NCBI RefSeq assembly: GCF_002165135.1
Contig: NZ_NFZQ01000005.1
Location: forward strand, 62,001-126,000
Reading direction: 5' to 3'
Length of the DNA stretch: 64,000 bases
Source of the DNA: Pseudomonas sp. SID14000
GTDB lineage: Bacteria; Pseudomonadota; Gammaproteobacteria; Pseudomonadales; Pseudomonadaceae
The first letter of the stretch is position 1. Every line of letters starts with the position of its first letter. Shown here one piece after another: positions 35,842 to 48,328 of the stretch. The notes under the pieces are model-generated. The model was not told the origin of the DNA. It did no database searches and worked only from the letters and a program-made list of their open reading frames with translations. Position numbers and translations under genes: made by a program.

Positions 35842-37242
35842 ATGAACGACATGGCCCACCTGGTACCCGCCGCACTGCCAGACAGCATTTTCCGCGCATA
35901 TGACATCCGTGGCGTGGTCGGCAAGACACTTCACGCCGAAACCGCTTACTGGATCGGCCGCGCCATCGGCGCGCAGAGCCTGGCCCAGGGCGAACCGCAG
36001 GTTTCGGTCGGCCGCGATGGCCGCCTGTCTGGCCCTATGCTGGTCGAACAGCTGATCAAGGGCCTGGTCGATGCCGGCTGCCAGGTCAGCGACGTTGGCC
36101 TGGTGCCCACCCCGGCGCTGTACTACGCAGCCAATGTGCTGGCCGGCAAGTCGGGTGTGATGCTGACCGGCAGCCACAACCCGTCGGACTACAACGGCTT
36201 CAAGATCGTCATCGCCGGCGATACCCTGGCCAACGAACAGATCCAGGCCCTGCTGACTCGCCTGAAAACCAACAACCTGAGCCGCGCCGACGGCCGTGTG
36301 GAAAAGGTCGAGATCCTCGACCGCTACTTCCAGCAGATCGTCGACGACGTGAAGCTGGCCAGGAAGCTCAAGGTGGTGGTGGACTGTGGCAATGGCGCCG
36401 CTGGCGTGGTCGCACCGCAACTGATCGAAGCTCTGGGCTGCGAAGTAATCCCGCTGTTCTGCGAGGTCGATGGCAACTTCCCCAACCACCACCCGGACCC
36501 AGGCAAGCCGGAAAACCTCGAGGACCTGATCGCCAAGGTCAAGGAAACCGGCGCCGACATCGGCCTGGCCTTCGACGGTGACGGCGACCGCGTCGGCGTA
36601 GTCACCAATACTGGCAGCATCGTCTACCCCGACCGCCTGCTGATGCTGTTTGCCCAGGACGTGCTGTCGCGCAACCCGGGCGCCGAGATCATCTTCGACG
36701 TCAAATGCACCCGCCGCCTGACCCCGCTGATCGAGCAGCACGGTGGCCGCGCACTGATGTGGAAGACCGGTCACTCGCTGATCAAGAAAAAGATGAAGCA
36801 GACCGGCTCACTGCTGGCCGGCGAGATGAGCGGTCACATCTTCATCAAGGAACGCTGGTACGGTTTCGACGACGGCATCTACAGCGCCGCGCGCCTGCTG
36901 GAGATCCTCAGCAAGACCGGGCAGAGCGCCGAAAACCTGTTCGCCGCCTTCCCGAACGATATTTCCACGCCGGAAATCAATATTGATGTGACCGACGAGG
37001 GTAAATTCAGCATCATTGATGCACTGCAACGCGACGCCGACTGGGGCGAAGCCAACCTGACCACCATCGACGGTGTACGGGTGGATTACGCCCACGGCTG
37101 GGGCCTGGTTCGCGCCTCCAACACCACCCCGGTGCTGGTACTGCGCTTCGAGGCCGACAGCGACGCCGAATTGCAACGTATCAAGGATGTTTTCCGTACC
37201 CAGTTGCTGCGGGTTGAGCCTGAGCTGCAACTGCCGTTCTGA
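35842..37242 (+). CDS. algC: phosphomannomutase/phosphoglucomutase
   Basis: A 466-residue alpha-D-phosphohexomutase that makes mannose-1-P and glucose-1-P for alginate, LPS and rhamnolipid precursors. The phosphoserine is S111 in MLTGSHNPSDYNG, the metal loop is DGDGDRVG, and the sugar-binding segments GEMSGH and RASNTTP are intact. I chose ATG 35842 (MNDMAHLVPAALPDSIFRAYDIRG); ATG 35851 and ATG 35827 in frame are possible. argB follows after 30 bases. Confidence 0.95.
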   Translation: MNDMAHLVPAALPDSIFRAYDIRGVVGKTLHAETAYWIGRAIGAQSLAQGEPQVSVGRDGRLSGPMLVEQLIKGLVDAGCQVSDVGLVPTPALYYAANVLAGKSGVMLTGSHNPSDYNGFKIVIAGDTLANEQIQALLTRLKTNNLSRADGRVEKVEILDRYFQQIVDDVKLARKLKVVVDCGNGAAGVVAPQLIEALGCEVIPLFCEVDGNFPNHHPDPGKPENLEDLIAKVKETGADIGLAFDGDGDRVGVVTNTGSIVYPDRLLMLFAQDVLSRNPGAEIIFDVKCTRRLTPLIEQHGGRALMWKTGHSLIKKKMKQTGSLLAGEMSGHIFIKERWYGFDDGIYSAARLLEILSKTGQSAENLFAAFPNDISTPEINIDVTDEGKFSIIDALQRDADWGEANLTTIDGVRVDYAHGWGLVRASNTTPVLVLRFEADSDAELQRIKDVFRTQLLRVEPELQLPF

Positions 37243-38178
<936 letters not shown>

Positions 38179-38199
38179 TCGTTAACCTGTCCCGGCCTC

Positions 38200-38281
38200 T
38201 TCGCGGGTAAACCCGCTCCCACAGGTACAGCACCGCCTTTGAGGGCTGTGGAGATCCTGTGGGAGCGGGTTTACCCGCGAA
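38200..38281. repeat. inverted REP pair
   Basis: Opposed TTCGCGGGTAAACCCGCTCC REPs lie between the convergent argB and pyrE genes, next to a classical terminator. Confidence 0.88.
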
Positions 38282-38302
38282 TAGGCCGGAACAGGCGACA
38301 CA

Positions 38303-38336
38303 AAAAAGGCGACCTTCACAAGAAGGTCGCCTTTTT
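38303..38336. terminator. bidirectional terminator between argB and pyrE
   Basis: Stem AAAAAGGCGACCTTC / GAAGGTCGCCTTTTT with a four-base loop; A- and T-runs on either side allow use from both directions. Confidence 0.92.
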
Positions 38337-38352
38337 CATTTCCAGGCCCGGA

Positions 38353-38994
38353 TCAGATCCCGTACTGCGCCCGGTAAGCCTCGACAGCCGGCAGATGCTG
38401 CTTCAGCTGCGGGTCATCAGCCAGGAACTCCAGCACCTGGGTAAGCGAAACGATGCTGACCACCGGGATACCGAAGTCACGCTCCACTTCCTGAATCGCC
38501 GACAACTCGCCATTGCCACGCTCTTCGCGGTTCAGCGCGATCAGCACGCCAGCGGCCTTGGCCTGCTGGGCATTGATGATCTGCATGACCTCACGAATGG
38601 CGGTACCGGCGGTGATCACGTCGTCGATGATCAGCACGTCACCGGCCAGCGGTGCACCGACCAGGCTGCCACCCTCACCGTGGTCCTTGGCTTCCTTGCG
38701 GTTGAAGCACCATGGCACATCGAGCTGATGCTGATCGGCAAGGGCCACGGCAGTAGTCGCTGCCAGCGGGATACCTTTGTAGGCCGGGCCGAACAGCACA
38801 TCGAACGGGATCTTGCTGTCGACGATGGCTGCGGCATAGCAACGGCCCAGTTCGGCCAGGGCGGAACCGGTGTTGAACAGGCCGGCATTGAAGAAATACG
38901 GGCTGGTACGCCCCGATTTCAGGGTGAATTCACCGAAACGCAGTACCCCGCGATCGATGGCAAAACGGATGAAGTCGCGCTGATACGGCTGCAT
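38353..38994 (-). CDS. pyrE: orotate phosphoribosyltransferase
   Basis: A 213-residue enzyme converting orotate and PRPP to OMP in pyrimidine synthesis. The PRPP loop is [17 protein letters not shown], and the N-terminal [18 protein letters not shown] and [11 protein letters not shown] blocks are typical PyrE. It is divergent from crc, with an 80-base gap. Confidence 0.96.
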   Translation of the reverse strand: MQPYQRDFIRFAIDRGVLRFGEFTLKSGRTSPYFFNAGLFNTGSALAELGRCYAAAIVDSKIPFDVLFGPAYKGIPLAATTAVALADQHQLDVPWCFNRKEAKDHGEGGSLVGAPLAGDVLIIDDVITAGTAIREVMQIINAQQAKAAGVLIALNREERGNGELSAIQEVERDFGIPVVSIVSLTQVLEFLADDPQLKQHLPAVEAYRAQYGI

Positions 38995-39074
38995 GGATAG
39001 TCCCGGACACCACGGATTTAGCTAAATGGGTTGAGCTCGGGTATCATACACGCACGAGATTTTTGGGGCCATTT

Positions 39075-39854
39075 ATGCGGATCATCAGTGTGAACGTAAA
39101 TGGCATTCAGGCTGCGGCCGAGCGTGGTTTGCTCAGCTGGCTGCAAGCCCAGAATGCCGACGTCATCTGCCTTCAGGATACCCGCGCCTCGGCCTTTGAA
39201 CTCGATGACCCAGCTTTCCAGCTCGATGGCTATTTCCTTTATGCCTGCGACGCGGAGGTGCCTGCCCAAGGTGGTGTGGCCCTGTATTCGCGCATGCAGC
39301 CCAAGGCAGTCATCACCGGCCTGGGCTTCGAGACAGCCGACCGCTACGGGCGTTACCTGCAAGCAGATTTCGACAAAGTCAGTATTGCCAGCCTGCTGCT
39401 GCCTTCGGGTATGAACGGCGACGAAGACTTGAACCAGAAGTTCAAGTTGATGGACGACTTCGCCAAGTACCTGGACAAACAGCGTCGCAAGCGTCGCGAA
39501 TACATCTACTGCGGCTCGTTCTACGTGGCGCAGCAGAAGCTCGACATCAAGAACTGGCGTGACAGCCAGCAGTCGCCGGGCTTCCTGGCGCCGGAGCGTG
39601 CCTGGATGGATGCGATCACCGGCGAGATGGGTTACGTCGATGCCCTGCGCGAAGTCAGCCGTGAAGGCGACCAGTACAGCTGGTGGCCGGACAACGAGCA
39701 GGCCGAGATGCTCAACCTGGGCTACCGGTTCGACTACCAGATCCTCACCCCGGGCCTGCGCCGCTTCGTGCGCAATGCCCGCCTGCCGCGTCAGCCGCGC
39801 TTCTCCCAGCATGCGCCGCTGATCGTCGACTATGACTGGACGTTGACCATCTAA
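39075..39854 (+). CDS. crc: catabolite repression control protein
   Basis: A 259-residue protein of the exonuclease/endonuclease/phosphatase fold (MRIISVNVNGIQAAAERGLLSWLQAQNADVICLQDTRA), with the C-terminal RFDYQILTPGLRRFV and SQHAPLIVDYDW. In pseudomonads Crc works with Hfq to block translation of catabolic mRNAs carrying CA motifs, and is titrated by CrcZ/CrcY RNAs. ATG 39075 gives the standard length; the frame to 39063 adds four residues. Confidence 0.95.
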   Translation: MRIISVNVNGIQAAAERGLLSWLQAQNADVICLQDTRASAFELDDPAFQLDGYFLYACDAEVPAQGGVALYSRMQPKAVITGLGFETADRYGRYLQADFDKVSIASLLLPSGMNGDEDLNQKFKLMDDFAKYLDKQRRKRREYIYCGSFYVAQQKLDIKNWRDSQQSPGFLAPERAWMDAITGEMGYVDALREVSREGDQYSWWPDNEQAEMLNLGYRFDYQILTPGLRRFVRNARLPRQPRFSQHAPLIVDYDWTLTI

Positions 39855-39855
39855 A

Positions 39856-39888
39856 AGCAATTGGGGCTGCCTTGCAGCCCCAATTGCT
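39856..39888. terminator. terminator between crc and DUF4870 gene
   Basis: A perfect 14-base-pair stem AGCAATTGGGGCTG / CAGCCCCAATTGCT with a five-base loop, immediately after the crc stop. It overlaps the end of the convergent gene's stop codon. Confidence 0.85.
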
Positions 39889-40255
39889 ATTTGATCGGCC
39901 GCCAGATCATCGGGTAGCGATACGGCTTGCCCTCATTCGCCCGCACCGCCGCAATGATGATCAGGATCAGCACCGCGACCATCAGCATGGCGAACAGCAC
40001 CAGCCCGATGAACACGAACATCAGCAGGAAGCAGATGAACCCGGCAATGGTCACGCTGATCTGAAAATTCAGCGCCTCTTTGCCCTGGGCGTCGATGAAA
40101 GGGTCTTGCTCGCGCTTGAGGTGCCACAGCACCAGCGGGCCCAGCAGGTGCCCGAGCGGCACCACCAGGCCCAGCAGCGCGGAGAGGTGGCAGAACATCG
40201 CCCATTGCCGGATTTCGGCATTGGGCGGGGTGATCGACAGATTCGATTCGCTCAT
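39887..40255 (-). CDS. DUF4870 (Tic20-like) membrane protein
   Basis: A 122-residue integral membrane protein with about three hydrophobic helices (FCHLSALLGLVVPLGHLLGPLVLW, VTIAGFICFLLMFVFIGLVLFAMLMVAVLILIIIAAV) and the DUF4870 signature HLKREQDPFIDAQGKEALNFQIS. Function is unknown. The start at 40255 (MSESNLSI) follows GGGAGGTG. rph lies upstream on the same strand, 23 bases away. Confidence 0.85.
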   Translation of the reverse strand: MSESNLSITPPNAEIRQWAMFCHLSALLGLVVPLGHLLGPLVLWHLKREQDPFIDAQGKEALNFQISVTIAGFICFLLMFVFIGLVLFAMLMVAVLILIIIAAVRANEGKPYRYPMIWRPIK

Positions 40256-40278
40256 GCCCCGCACCTCCCTGGCTGGGT

Positions 40279-41001
40279 TCAGTCGGCCAACGCCGCCTGC
40301 TGCAGTTCGAAGATCTCGCTCATGCCCTTCTGTGCCAGGGCGAGCATGGCGTTGAAGTCTTCAGGCTGGAACGGCGCGCCCTCGGCGGTACCCTGCACTT
40401 CGATGAAACCACCGGCGCTGGTAATGACCACGTTCAGGTCGGTTTCGGCGGCGGAGTCTTCCAGGTAGTCCAGGTCGAGCACCGCTTCGCCCTGGTACAT
40501 GCCCACCGATACTGCGGCGATCATGTGCTTGAGCGGGTTGCCGGCCTTCAGGCCACCGCGCTTCTTGATCACCGCCAGAGCATCGCACAGGGCGACCATG
40601 GCACCGGTGATGGACGCGGTACGGGTGCCACCATCGGCCTGGATCACGTCGCAGTCGACGTACAGAGTGATGTCACCGAGCTTGCTCATGTCCAGCGCGG
40701 CGCGCAGCGAACGGCCGATCAGGCGCTGGATTTCCAGGGTGCGGCCACCCTGCTTGCCACGGCTGGCTTCGCGCTGGTTACGCTCGCCAGTGGAGCGCGG
40801 CAGCATGCCGTATTCGGCGGTGAGCCAGCCTTGGCCCTGGCCTTTGAGGAAGCGCGGCACACCGTTTTCCACGCTGACCGTGCAGATGACCTTGGTGTCA
40901 CCGAACTCGACCAGTACCGACCCTTCGGCGTGCTTGGTGTAGTTGCGGGTGATGCGGATCGAGCGGAGCTGATCGGCGGCGCGACCACTTGGACGTTTCA
41001 T
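40279..41001 (-). CDS. rph: ribonuclease PH
   Basis: A 240-residue phosphorolytic exoribonuclease trimming tRNA 3' ends. [43 protein letters not shown] and [30 protein letters not shown] are diagnostic. The start at 41001 gives the standard length. It is divergent from yicC. Confidence 0.96.
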   Translation of the reverse strand: MKRPSGRAADQLRSIRITRNYTKHAEGSVLVEFGDTKVICTVSVENGVPRFLKGQGQGWLTAEYGMLPRSTGERNQREASRGKQGGRTLEIQRLIGRSLRAALDMSKLGDITLYVDCDVIQADGGTRTASITGAMVALCDALAVIKKRGGLKAGNPLKHMIAAVSVGMYQGEAVLDLDYLEDSAAETDLNVVITSAGGFIEVQGTAEGAPFQPEDFNAMLALAQKGMSEIFELQQAALAD

Positions 41002-41229
41002 CTGGGATACCTGTACTGGGACTTTGAATCTGCCGAGCATTATAAAGCCCGCAGCCCGGGGAAGACATGCCTATTGTCGCGCCCGGCACAGCCCGTCGCC
41101 TTTTCCTGCTGGCCAGGCCACCCCTCTGTAACATGGGTGGATTGGGCGCCACGGCCCCACTGCGCTACAATCCTGCGCCTTGCAGCCGAGAGGCTCCCAC
41201 CGTTCATTCATCTACGCGAGGTACTCCCC

Positions 41230-42727
<1,498 letters not shown>

Positions 42728-42736
42728 AAGACCGCA

Positions 42737-42844
42737 TGGGCTGCTTTGCAGCCCATTCGCAGCACAAGGCTGCTCCTACATCGACGGCGTACATCGCGCC
42801 ATTGTAGGAGCAGCCTTGTGCTGCGAATGGGGCGCGAAGCGCCC
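42737..42844. repeat. inverted REP pair
   Basis: Opposed GCAGCACAAGGCTGCTCCTA-type REPs with outer GGGCTGCTTTGCAGCCC and GGGGCGCGAAGCGCCCC hairpins, between the convergent gmk and APC permease genes. Confidence 0.87.
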
Positions 42845-42850
42845 CCAGCC

Positions 42851-44392
42851 TTATTCCTGCAACGGCAGGGTAGCCTGCTGACGCAGGGTAGCCCCCAGGA
42901 AGTACGCCGGCGCCCGCATGCGCGACAGCATCATCAGCGCGATGCCGAGCACCGAAATGATCGCGGCAATCACGAACACCAGCCCCAACCCGCCCACATG
43001 CGAGCCGCTACCGAAGTCTGGCGAGGCGCTGTCGATGGCGGTACGCGCAAAGATCACCGACAAGATCACCCCACCCACCAGTGGGCACAGGCCGCGCATG
43101 ATGAAGTGGCGCAGGCTGTCGAACAGACTGTGGCGGAAATACCAGACGCAGGCGAACGCGGTCAGCGAATAGTAGAAGCAGATCATCATGCCCAGCGCGG
43201 TAATGGTATCGGCCAGCACGTTCTCGCTCAGGGTACGCATGGTCACGTAGAACAGGCCTGCGGCCAGGCCGGCGCAGATAGTGGCGTAGCGCGGGGTTTG
43301 CGAACGCGGGCAGACGCTGGCGAACTTCTGCGGTACCGCGCCGTAGTAACCCATGGCCAACAGGGTGCGCGCCGGCGCCACGAAGGTCGACTGCAGCGAA
43401 GCCGCCGTGCTGGCCAGCACGGCAATGGACATCAGGATCGCCAGTGGCCCCATGACCGGGCCGGCCAGGTGGGCAAACACGTTTTCCTGGATGCGCGGGT
43501 TGTTCAGGCCCAGGCCAGTTTCACTGATACCGGCAAACTGCAGGGTGGCGATGGCGGTAAACAGGTACAGGCCGAGGATCAACATCACGGTCCAGGTGGC
43601 GGCCTTGCCCGGCACCTCTTCACTGCCCACCGACTCTTCGCTGACAGTCAGGCACGTGTCCCAGCCCCAGAAGATGAAGATCGACAGCGACAGCCCGGCG
43701 GCAAAGGCCGAGAACGACTCGACGCCGAACGGGTTGAACCAGGCGAAATCGAATTCCAGCGGTGGCGGCGCGGTGGTTTCGCCGAAAGCGGCAAAGGCGA
43801 AGCCGATAAGTACCAGCAACTGCAGGGCTACCAGGCCGTACTGCACGGTCATGGTGGTGGTCATGCCGCGGCAGCAGATCCACACCGCCAGAGCGATGAA
43901 CACGCAACAAGTGGTTATGTTGATGAGCAGGTTGTCGGCCAATGCCGCCAGCTCATGCTTGCCGGTGATCTGGCCAAGGAACAGGTAGAAGAAGTCGACC
44001 GCCACCCCTGCCAGGTTCGACAACACGATGGTGGTAGCGACCACCAGGCCCCAGCCGCCGATCCAGCCGATCATCGGGCCGAAGGCACGCGCCGACCAGG
44101 TAAACGAAGTACCGCTGTCCGGCTCCGCCGAGTTCAGTTCGCGGTAACCCAAGGCTACCAGCAGCATCGGCAGGAAGCCGACGATGAACACGGCAGGCAG
44201 GTGCGCGCCCACTTCACGCACGGTCGGCCCAAGGGCGCCGGTCAGGGTGTAGACCGGGGCGATGGTGGAAATGCCCAGCACCACGCTGGCCAGCAAGCCC
44301 AGCCGGCCTGAGGCCAGGCCCTTGCTGCGCTGGGTGTTGCCCGCGTCGGTCGCCACGTCGGGTGGGCGGCCGGCTTCTGTGTAATTGCTCAT
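42851..44392 (-). CDS. APC-family amino acid/polyamine permease
   Basis: A 513-residue membrane protein with about 12 hydrophobic segments and the APC signature near the N-terminus (GLLASVVLGISTIAPVYTLTGALGP). It lies next to the gamma-glutamyl-polyamine genes on the same strand, so uptake of a polyamine, GABA or related amine is likely. The gap of 113 bases to the upstream amidotransferase gene holds no clear terminator. Substrate is inferred only from context. Confidence 0.85.
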   Translation of the reverse strand: MSNYTEAGRPPDVATDAGNTQRSKGLASGRLGLLASVVLGISTIAPVYTLTGALGPTVREVGAHLPAVFIVGFLPMLLVALGYRELNSAEPDSGTSFTWSARAFGPMIGWIGGWGLVVATTIVLSNLAGVAVDFFYLFLGQITGKHELAALADNLLINITTCCVFIALAVWICCRGMTTTMTVQYGLVALQLLVLIGFAFAAFGETTAPPPLEFDFAWFNPFGVESFSAFAAGLSLSIFIFWGWDTCLTVSEESVGSEEVPGKAATWTVMLILGLYLFTAIATLQFAGISETGLGLNNPRIQENVFAHLAGPVMGPLAILMSIAVLASTAASLQSTFVAPARTLLAMGYYGAVPQKFASVCPRSQTPRYATICAGLAAGLFYVTMRTLSENVLADTITALGMMICFYYSLTAFACVWYFRHSLFDSLRHFIMRGLCPLVGGVILSVIFARTAIDSASPDFGSGSHVGGLGLVFVIAAIISVLGIALMMLSRMRAPAYFLGATLRQQATLPLQE

Positions 44393-44505
44393 GAGTATTT
44401 GCCGTATATTTTGGAATTGTTTTCACAGGCCTTGCGTACAAGGCCCGCTTTCACTCATTGAAAGCTTGCTGCCGGGAGCAAGTCATCCGAGACCTTCGGG
44501 TGACG

Positions 44506-45279
44506 TCAGAATGCCTCCTGCCGTGCGCCCTCCCGTGCTGCGTAGGCCATGCAGGCCTCGCGAAACGCCTGGAACAGGCGCAGCGAGACCGGGTTCTCGG
44601 TAAATCGCCACTCCGGGTGCCACTGCACGCCGAGCACAAAGCCCGGCGCCGCAGGCATGGACACCGCTTCGATCAGGCCATCCGGGGCCCGTGCCTCGAC
44701 CCGCAGGCCCGGGGCCAGGCGGTCGATGCCCTGGCTGTGCAGCGAGTTGACCTCGAACTGCGCCGCCAGGCCCAGGCGCTCGAACAACCCGCCAGGCTCG
44801 ATGCCGACGGGGTGACGAGGGCCGTATTGCACCTCCAGGGGTGCGTCCTCAGGTTCACGGTGGTCGAGGTAGCCGGGCAGTTCCTGCACGCGCTGGTGCA
44901 GGCTACCGCCCAGGGCTACGTTCAATTCCTGGTAGCCACGGCAGATACAGAACACCGGCACACCGGCGGCAATGGCCGCCTGCAGCAGCGGCAGAGTCAG
45001 GCGATCGCGTGCCAGATCATGCCGGGTGCCCACCGCGCTGGGGGCGCCATTGTAATGATGCGGTTCGATATTTGAAGGTGAGCCGGTAAAAACAATGCCA
45101 TGCAGATGGGCCAACAGCGCCTGCGTGTCGCTGCCCCTGTCACGGGCCGGCAGGATCAGTGGCAAGCCGGCAAAGCCGGCAGCCTCGATATACTTGTCGC
45201 CTACCGTATGCGACGAGTTCTTCCCCACCTGCTGGCGGCAGGCGCTGACACCGATCAAGGGGACCGTATTTGCGCTCAT
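44506..45279 (-). CDS. pauD: gamma-glutamyl-GABA hydrolase-like class I glutamine amidotransferase (PuuD/PauD type)
   Basis: A 257-residue peptidase C26/GATase1 protein. The nucleophile Cys is in VFCICRGYQELNVALGG, and the His-Glu pair in LGVQWHPEWRF. It is predicted to split gamma-glutamyl-GABA or a related amide into glutamate and the amine acid, the last step of the gamma-glutamyl polyamine route. It starts 3 bases after the stop of the ligase gene, so they form one operon. P. putida annotations may call it spuA. Confidence 0.85.
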   Translation of the reverse strand: MSANTVPLIGVSACRQQVGKNSSHTVGDKYIEAAGFAGLPLILPARDRGSDTQALLAHLHGIVFTGSPSNIEPHHYNGAPSAVGTRHDLARDRLTLPLLQAAIAAGVPVFCICRGYQELNVALGGSLHQRVQELPGYLDHREPEDAPLEVQYGPRHPVGIEPGGLFERLGLAAQFEVNSLHSQGIDRLAPGLRVEARAPDGLIEAVSMPAAPGFVLGVQWHPEWRFTENPVSLRLFQAFREACMAYAAREGARQEAF

Positions 45280-45282
45280 GGG

Positions 45283-46665
45283 TTACACCGTGTGCAGGTA
45301 CCAGTTGTACTCGAGGTCGGAAATCGACACTTCGAACTCGGCCAGTTCGCTTTCCTTGCAGGCCACGAAGATATCGATGTAGTCCGGGCTGATGTATTGG
45401 TTGAGGACTTCGCTGTCGTCCAGCGCGCGCAGGGCATCGCGCAGGTTGTTCGGCAGGCTCTGCTCCAACTGTTCGTAGGAGTTGCCTTCGATCGGTGCCT
45501 GGGGCTCGACCTGGTTGGTCAGGCCGTGGTGAACGCCGGCGAGGATCGCCGCGAGCATCAGGTACGGGTTGGCGTCGGCACCGGCCACGCGGTGCTCGAG
45601 GCGCACGTTGTCGCTGCTGTCAGTGGGCACGCGCACGGCCACGGTGCGGTTGTCCAGGCCCCAGCTTGGCGCATTGGGCACATAGAACTGCGCGCCGAAG
45701 CGGCGATAGGAATTGATGTTCGGACAAAGGAAGGCCATCGACGCTGGCATGGTCTCCAGCACACCACCGATGGCGTGGCGCAGCGCGTCGCTTTGCAACG
45801 GGTCGTCGCTGGCAAAGATGTTCTTGCCGGTTTTCTTGTCCAGCAACGAAATGTGCACGTGCAGGCCGTTGCCGGCCTGGCCCGGGTAGGGCTTGGCCAT
45901 GAAGGTGGTGTCCATTTCATGGTCGTAGGCGACGTTCTTGATCAGACGCTTGAGCAGGATCGCGTAGTCGCAGGCCTTCAGCGGATCGGCCACGTGGTGC
46001 AGGTTGACCTCGAACTGCGCCGGGGCGCTTTCCTTGACGATGGCGTCGGCGGGCAGGCCCTGCTCCTTGGCGGCTTCGAGCATGTCCTGCAGGCAGTCGG
46101 CATATTCGTCGAGATCGTCGATCAGGTACACCTGGGTAGACTGCGGGCGCTTGCCCGAAATTGGCGAGCGCGGCGGCTGCGGGCGACCGTTGAGGTTGTC
46201 CTGGTCGATCAGGTAGAACTCCAGCTCGAACGCGGCGCAGATATCCAGGCCCAGGTCGTCGAACTTGCTCACCACCTGTCGCAGCACTTCACGCGGGTCG
46301 GCGAAGAACGGCTGGCCATCCAGTTCGTGCATGGTCATCAGCAGTTGGGCGGTGGGGCGCTTCTGCCACGGCTCGTCCGACAGTGTGCCGGGGATCGGGA
46401 AGCAGATGCGGTCGGCATCGCCGATGTCCAGGCCAAGCCCGGTGCTCTCGACGGTGGAACCGTTGATGTCCAGGGCGAACAGCGATGCCGGCAGGTTGAT
46501 ACCCTTCTCGTACACCTTGTGCAGGCTGGCCCGCTCGATGCGCTTGCCACGTACCACGCCGTTCATGTCGGAAATCAGCAGGTCGACGTACTGCGTGTCC
46601 GGATGGGCCTGGAGGAAGTCATTCATCTCGCTGGAAGAACTGGCGCACGGGGTTACCGACGTCAT
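45283..46665 (-). CDS. pauA: glutamine synthetase-like gamma-glutamylpolyamine ligase (PuuA/PauA type)
   Basis: A 460-residue glutamine-synthetase family enzyme. Recognisable blocks are DLLISDMNGVVRGKRI, EVNLHHVADPLKACDY, the GNGLHVHISLLDKKTGKN metal site and RVPTDSSDNVRLEHRVAGADANPYL. Sequence pattern and neighbours point to ligation of glutamate to putrescine or other polyamines, not ammonia assimilation. It heads the operon pauA-pauD(-permease) and is divergent from a LysR gene. P. putida annotations may call it spuB or spuI. Confidence 0.85.
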   Translation of the reverse strand: MTSVTPCASSSSEMNDFLQAHPDTQYVDLLISDMNGVVRGKRIERASLHKVYEKGINLPASLFALDINGSTVESTGLGLDIGDADRICFPIPGTLSDEPWQKRPTAQLLMTMHELDGQPFFADPREVLRQVVSKFDDLGLDICAAFELEFYLIDQDNLNGRPQPPRSPISGKRPQSTQVYLIDDLDEYADCLQDMLEAAKEQGLPADAIVKESAPAQFEVNLHHVADPLKACDYAILLKRLIKNVAYDHEMDTTFMAKPYPGQAGNGLHVHISLLDKKTGKNIFASDDPLQSDALRHAIGGVLETMPASMAFLCPNINSYRRFGAQFYVPNAPSWGLDNRTVAVRVPTDSSDNVRLEHRVAGADANPYLMLAAILAGVHHGLTNQVEPQAPIEGNSYEQLEQSLPNNLRDALRALDDSEVLNQYISPDYIDIFVACKESELAEFEVSISDLEYNWYLHTV

Positions 46666-46791
46666 GGCTGTACATCCTTTGATTTGCTGCGGCGATGTGG
46701 GGATACGGCTGGCGCCTCACGGGCGACGATGGTTGCAGCTGTTGTTCTTTTCACTTTCCCATCGTGGGGATTGGTCACCCGACCGGGCACA

Positions 46792-46820
46792 TTGATTCCC
46801 GGGGGCCGTTCCACTATAAA
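46792..46820 (+). promoter_or_regulatory. sigma70-like promoter of the LysR gene
   Basis: TTGATT (46792-46797), 17 bases, TATAAA (46815-46820). It excludes the ATG at 46821 as the start and supports the ATG at 46872. Confidence 0.6.
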
Positions 46821-46871
46821 ATGGCCAAAACGCAACAGACATTGGCAATTCGGCAAGCAGAGCGTGCACCA

Positions 46872-47744
46872 ATGCAATATCAGATTACCCATGCCGACCT
46901 TTCCCTGGTCCTGGCCCTGGAACGTGGCCGCTCGCTGGCCAAGGCTGCCGAGTTGCTCAAGGTCGATGTGTCGACGGTTTTCCGCTCGATCCGGCGGCTG
47001 GAATCGGCGCTGGGCACCGCCTTGTTCGTCAAGAGCCGCAAGGGCTACCTGCCGACCGACACCGCCCAGGCCCTGGCCGAGCAGGCCGAGCGCGCCGAGC
47101 AGGCGCTGGAGGCGGCGCGCATCGCCATGACCAGTGGCGAGCAGGTGGTCAGCGGCACGGTACGGCTGACCTGTACCGAAGCGGTGATGCACAGCCTGCT
47201 GCTGCCAGCGCTGGCGGATTTCATGCCCAACTACCCGGCCCTGTCGCTGGAAATGGGCACCTCCAACACCTTCGCCAACCTCAGCCGGCGCGATGCCGAC
47301 ATTGCCCTGCGCCTGACCAATACGCCGCCGGAGCACCTGGTGGGCCGCAATCTGGGGTCCACCTCCTACGTGGTCTGCGGCCAGCCGCAGTGGCGCGAGC
47401 GCCTGGCCGAGTCACCTGTCAGCGTACCGTGGATCGCCCCCGACGATTCGATGCAGGACCACCCCACGGTGGTCTGGCGCAACCAGCAGCATCCGGGGTT
47501 GAGCCCGCGCTATCAGTGCAGCAGCATGTCGACCATCGCCCAGCTGGTTACCGCCGGGCTTGGCGTTGCGGCGTTGCCGGACTACATGGTGCACGCGCTG
47601 CCCGGGGTAGATGCGCTGAGCGGGCCGCTGCCGGGTTGCGACACCCAGCTGTGGCTGCTGACCCGGCCGGATTGCCGGGCGTTGCGCTCGGTGCAGACTC
47701 TGTTCGAGGAGCTGACCCCGCGGTTGCGTGACGCGATGCTCTGA
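46872..47744 (+). CDS. LysR-family transcriptional regulator
   Basis: A 290-residue regulator with an N-terminal winged helix (ITHADLSLVLALERGRSLAKAAELLKVDVSTVFRSIRRLESALGTALFVKSRKGYLPT) and a C-terminal effector domain. It is divergent from the polyamine ligase operon, so it may control that operon, but LysR proteins in this position have no settled target that I know. The predicted promoter at 46792-46820 supports the start at 46872. Confidence 0.85.
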   Translation: MQYQITHADLSLVLALERGRSLAKAAELLKVDVSTVFRSIRRLESALGTALFVKSRKGYLPTDTAQALAEQAERAEQALEAARIAMTSGEQVVSGTVRLTCTEAVMHSLLLPALADFMPNYPALSLEMGTSNTFANLSRRDADIALRLTNTPPEHLVGRNLGSTSYVVCGQPQWRERLAESPVSVPWIAPDDSMQDHPTVVWRNQQHPGLSPRYQCSSMSTIAQLVTAGLGVAALPDYMVHALPGVDALSGPLPGCDTQLWLLTRPDCRALRSVQTLFEELTPRLRDAML

Positions 47745-47787
47745 GGTTATCGTCAGGCTCAAGTGATAGGGTGTCTGTTCCGGCCCT

Positions 47788-47870
47788 TTCGCGGCTGAAG
47801 CCGCTCCCACAGGGTGCGGTGATGAACCTGAGAACGATGCGGTCCCTGTGGGAGCGGCTTTAGCCGCGAA
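47788..47870. repeat. inverted REP pair
   Basis: Opposed TTCGCGGCTGAAGCCGCTCC-type REPs lie between the LysR gene and rpoZ. Confidence 0.88.
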
Positions 47871-48005
47871 GAAGGCAACATAGGGCTTGAAGGTAACCAC
47901 CCGACAAAACAGCGCTTCCCTATTGGCTGGTGATTTTTTAAACTATCGAGTCCGCCTGCCCACTATTGGGCTGCACGCCCACCGCAATTGCTACTGAGGA
48001 AGACC

Positions 48006-48269
48006 ATGGCCCGCGTAACTGTTGAAGACTGCCTGGAACACGTGGATAACCGCTTTGAGCTGGTCATGCTCTCGACCAAGCGCGCTCGCCAGCTGGCGAC
48101 CGGCGGCAAAGAGCCACGCGTTGCGTGGGAAAACGACAAGCCGACCGTTGTTGCCCTGCGTGAAATCGCCGAAGGCATCGTCACCAACGAGTTCATCGCC
48201 GCTGAAGAGATCGTCACCGAGGATCCGGTGTTCGCCGCGTTCGAGGACGAGAACAACGAGGCTGTCTGA
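48006..48269 (+). CDS. rpoZ: RNA polymerase omega subunit
   Basis: An 87-residue omega subunit, [30 protein letters not shown], which helps assemble RNA polymerase and forms part of one ppGpp site. The ATG at 48006 follows GAGGAAG. spoT lies 59 bases downstream, the usual rpoZ-spoT linkage. Confidence 0.97.
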   Translation: MARVTVEDCLEHVDNRFELVMLSTKRARQLATGGKEPRVAWENDKPTVVALREIAEGIVTNEFIAAEEIVTEDPVFAAFEDENNEAV

Positions 48270-48328
48270 TTGATGCCAGGTCGACGTCGCACGGCGCAAG
48301 GCCCTCTTCCTCGGCAGGAGGTGAACCC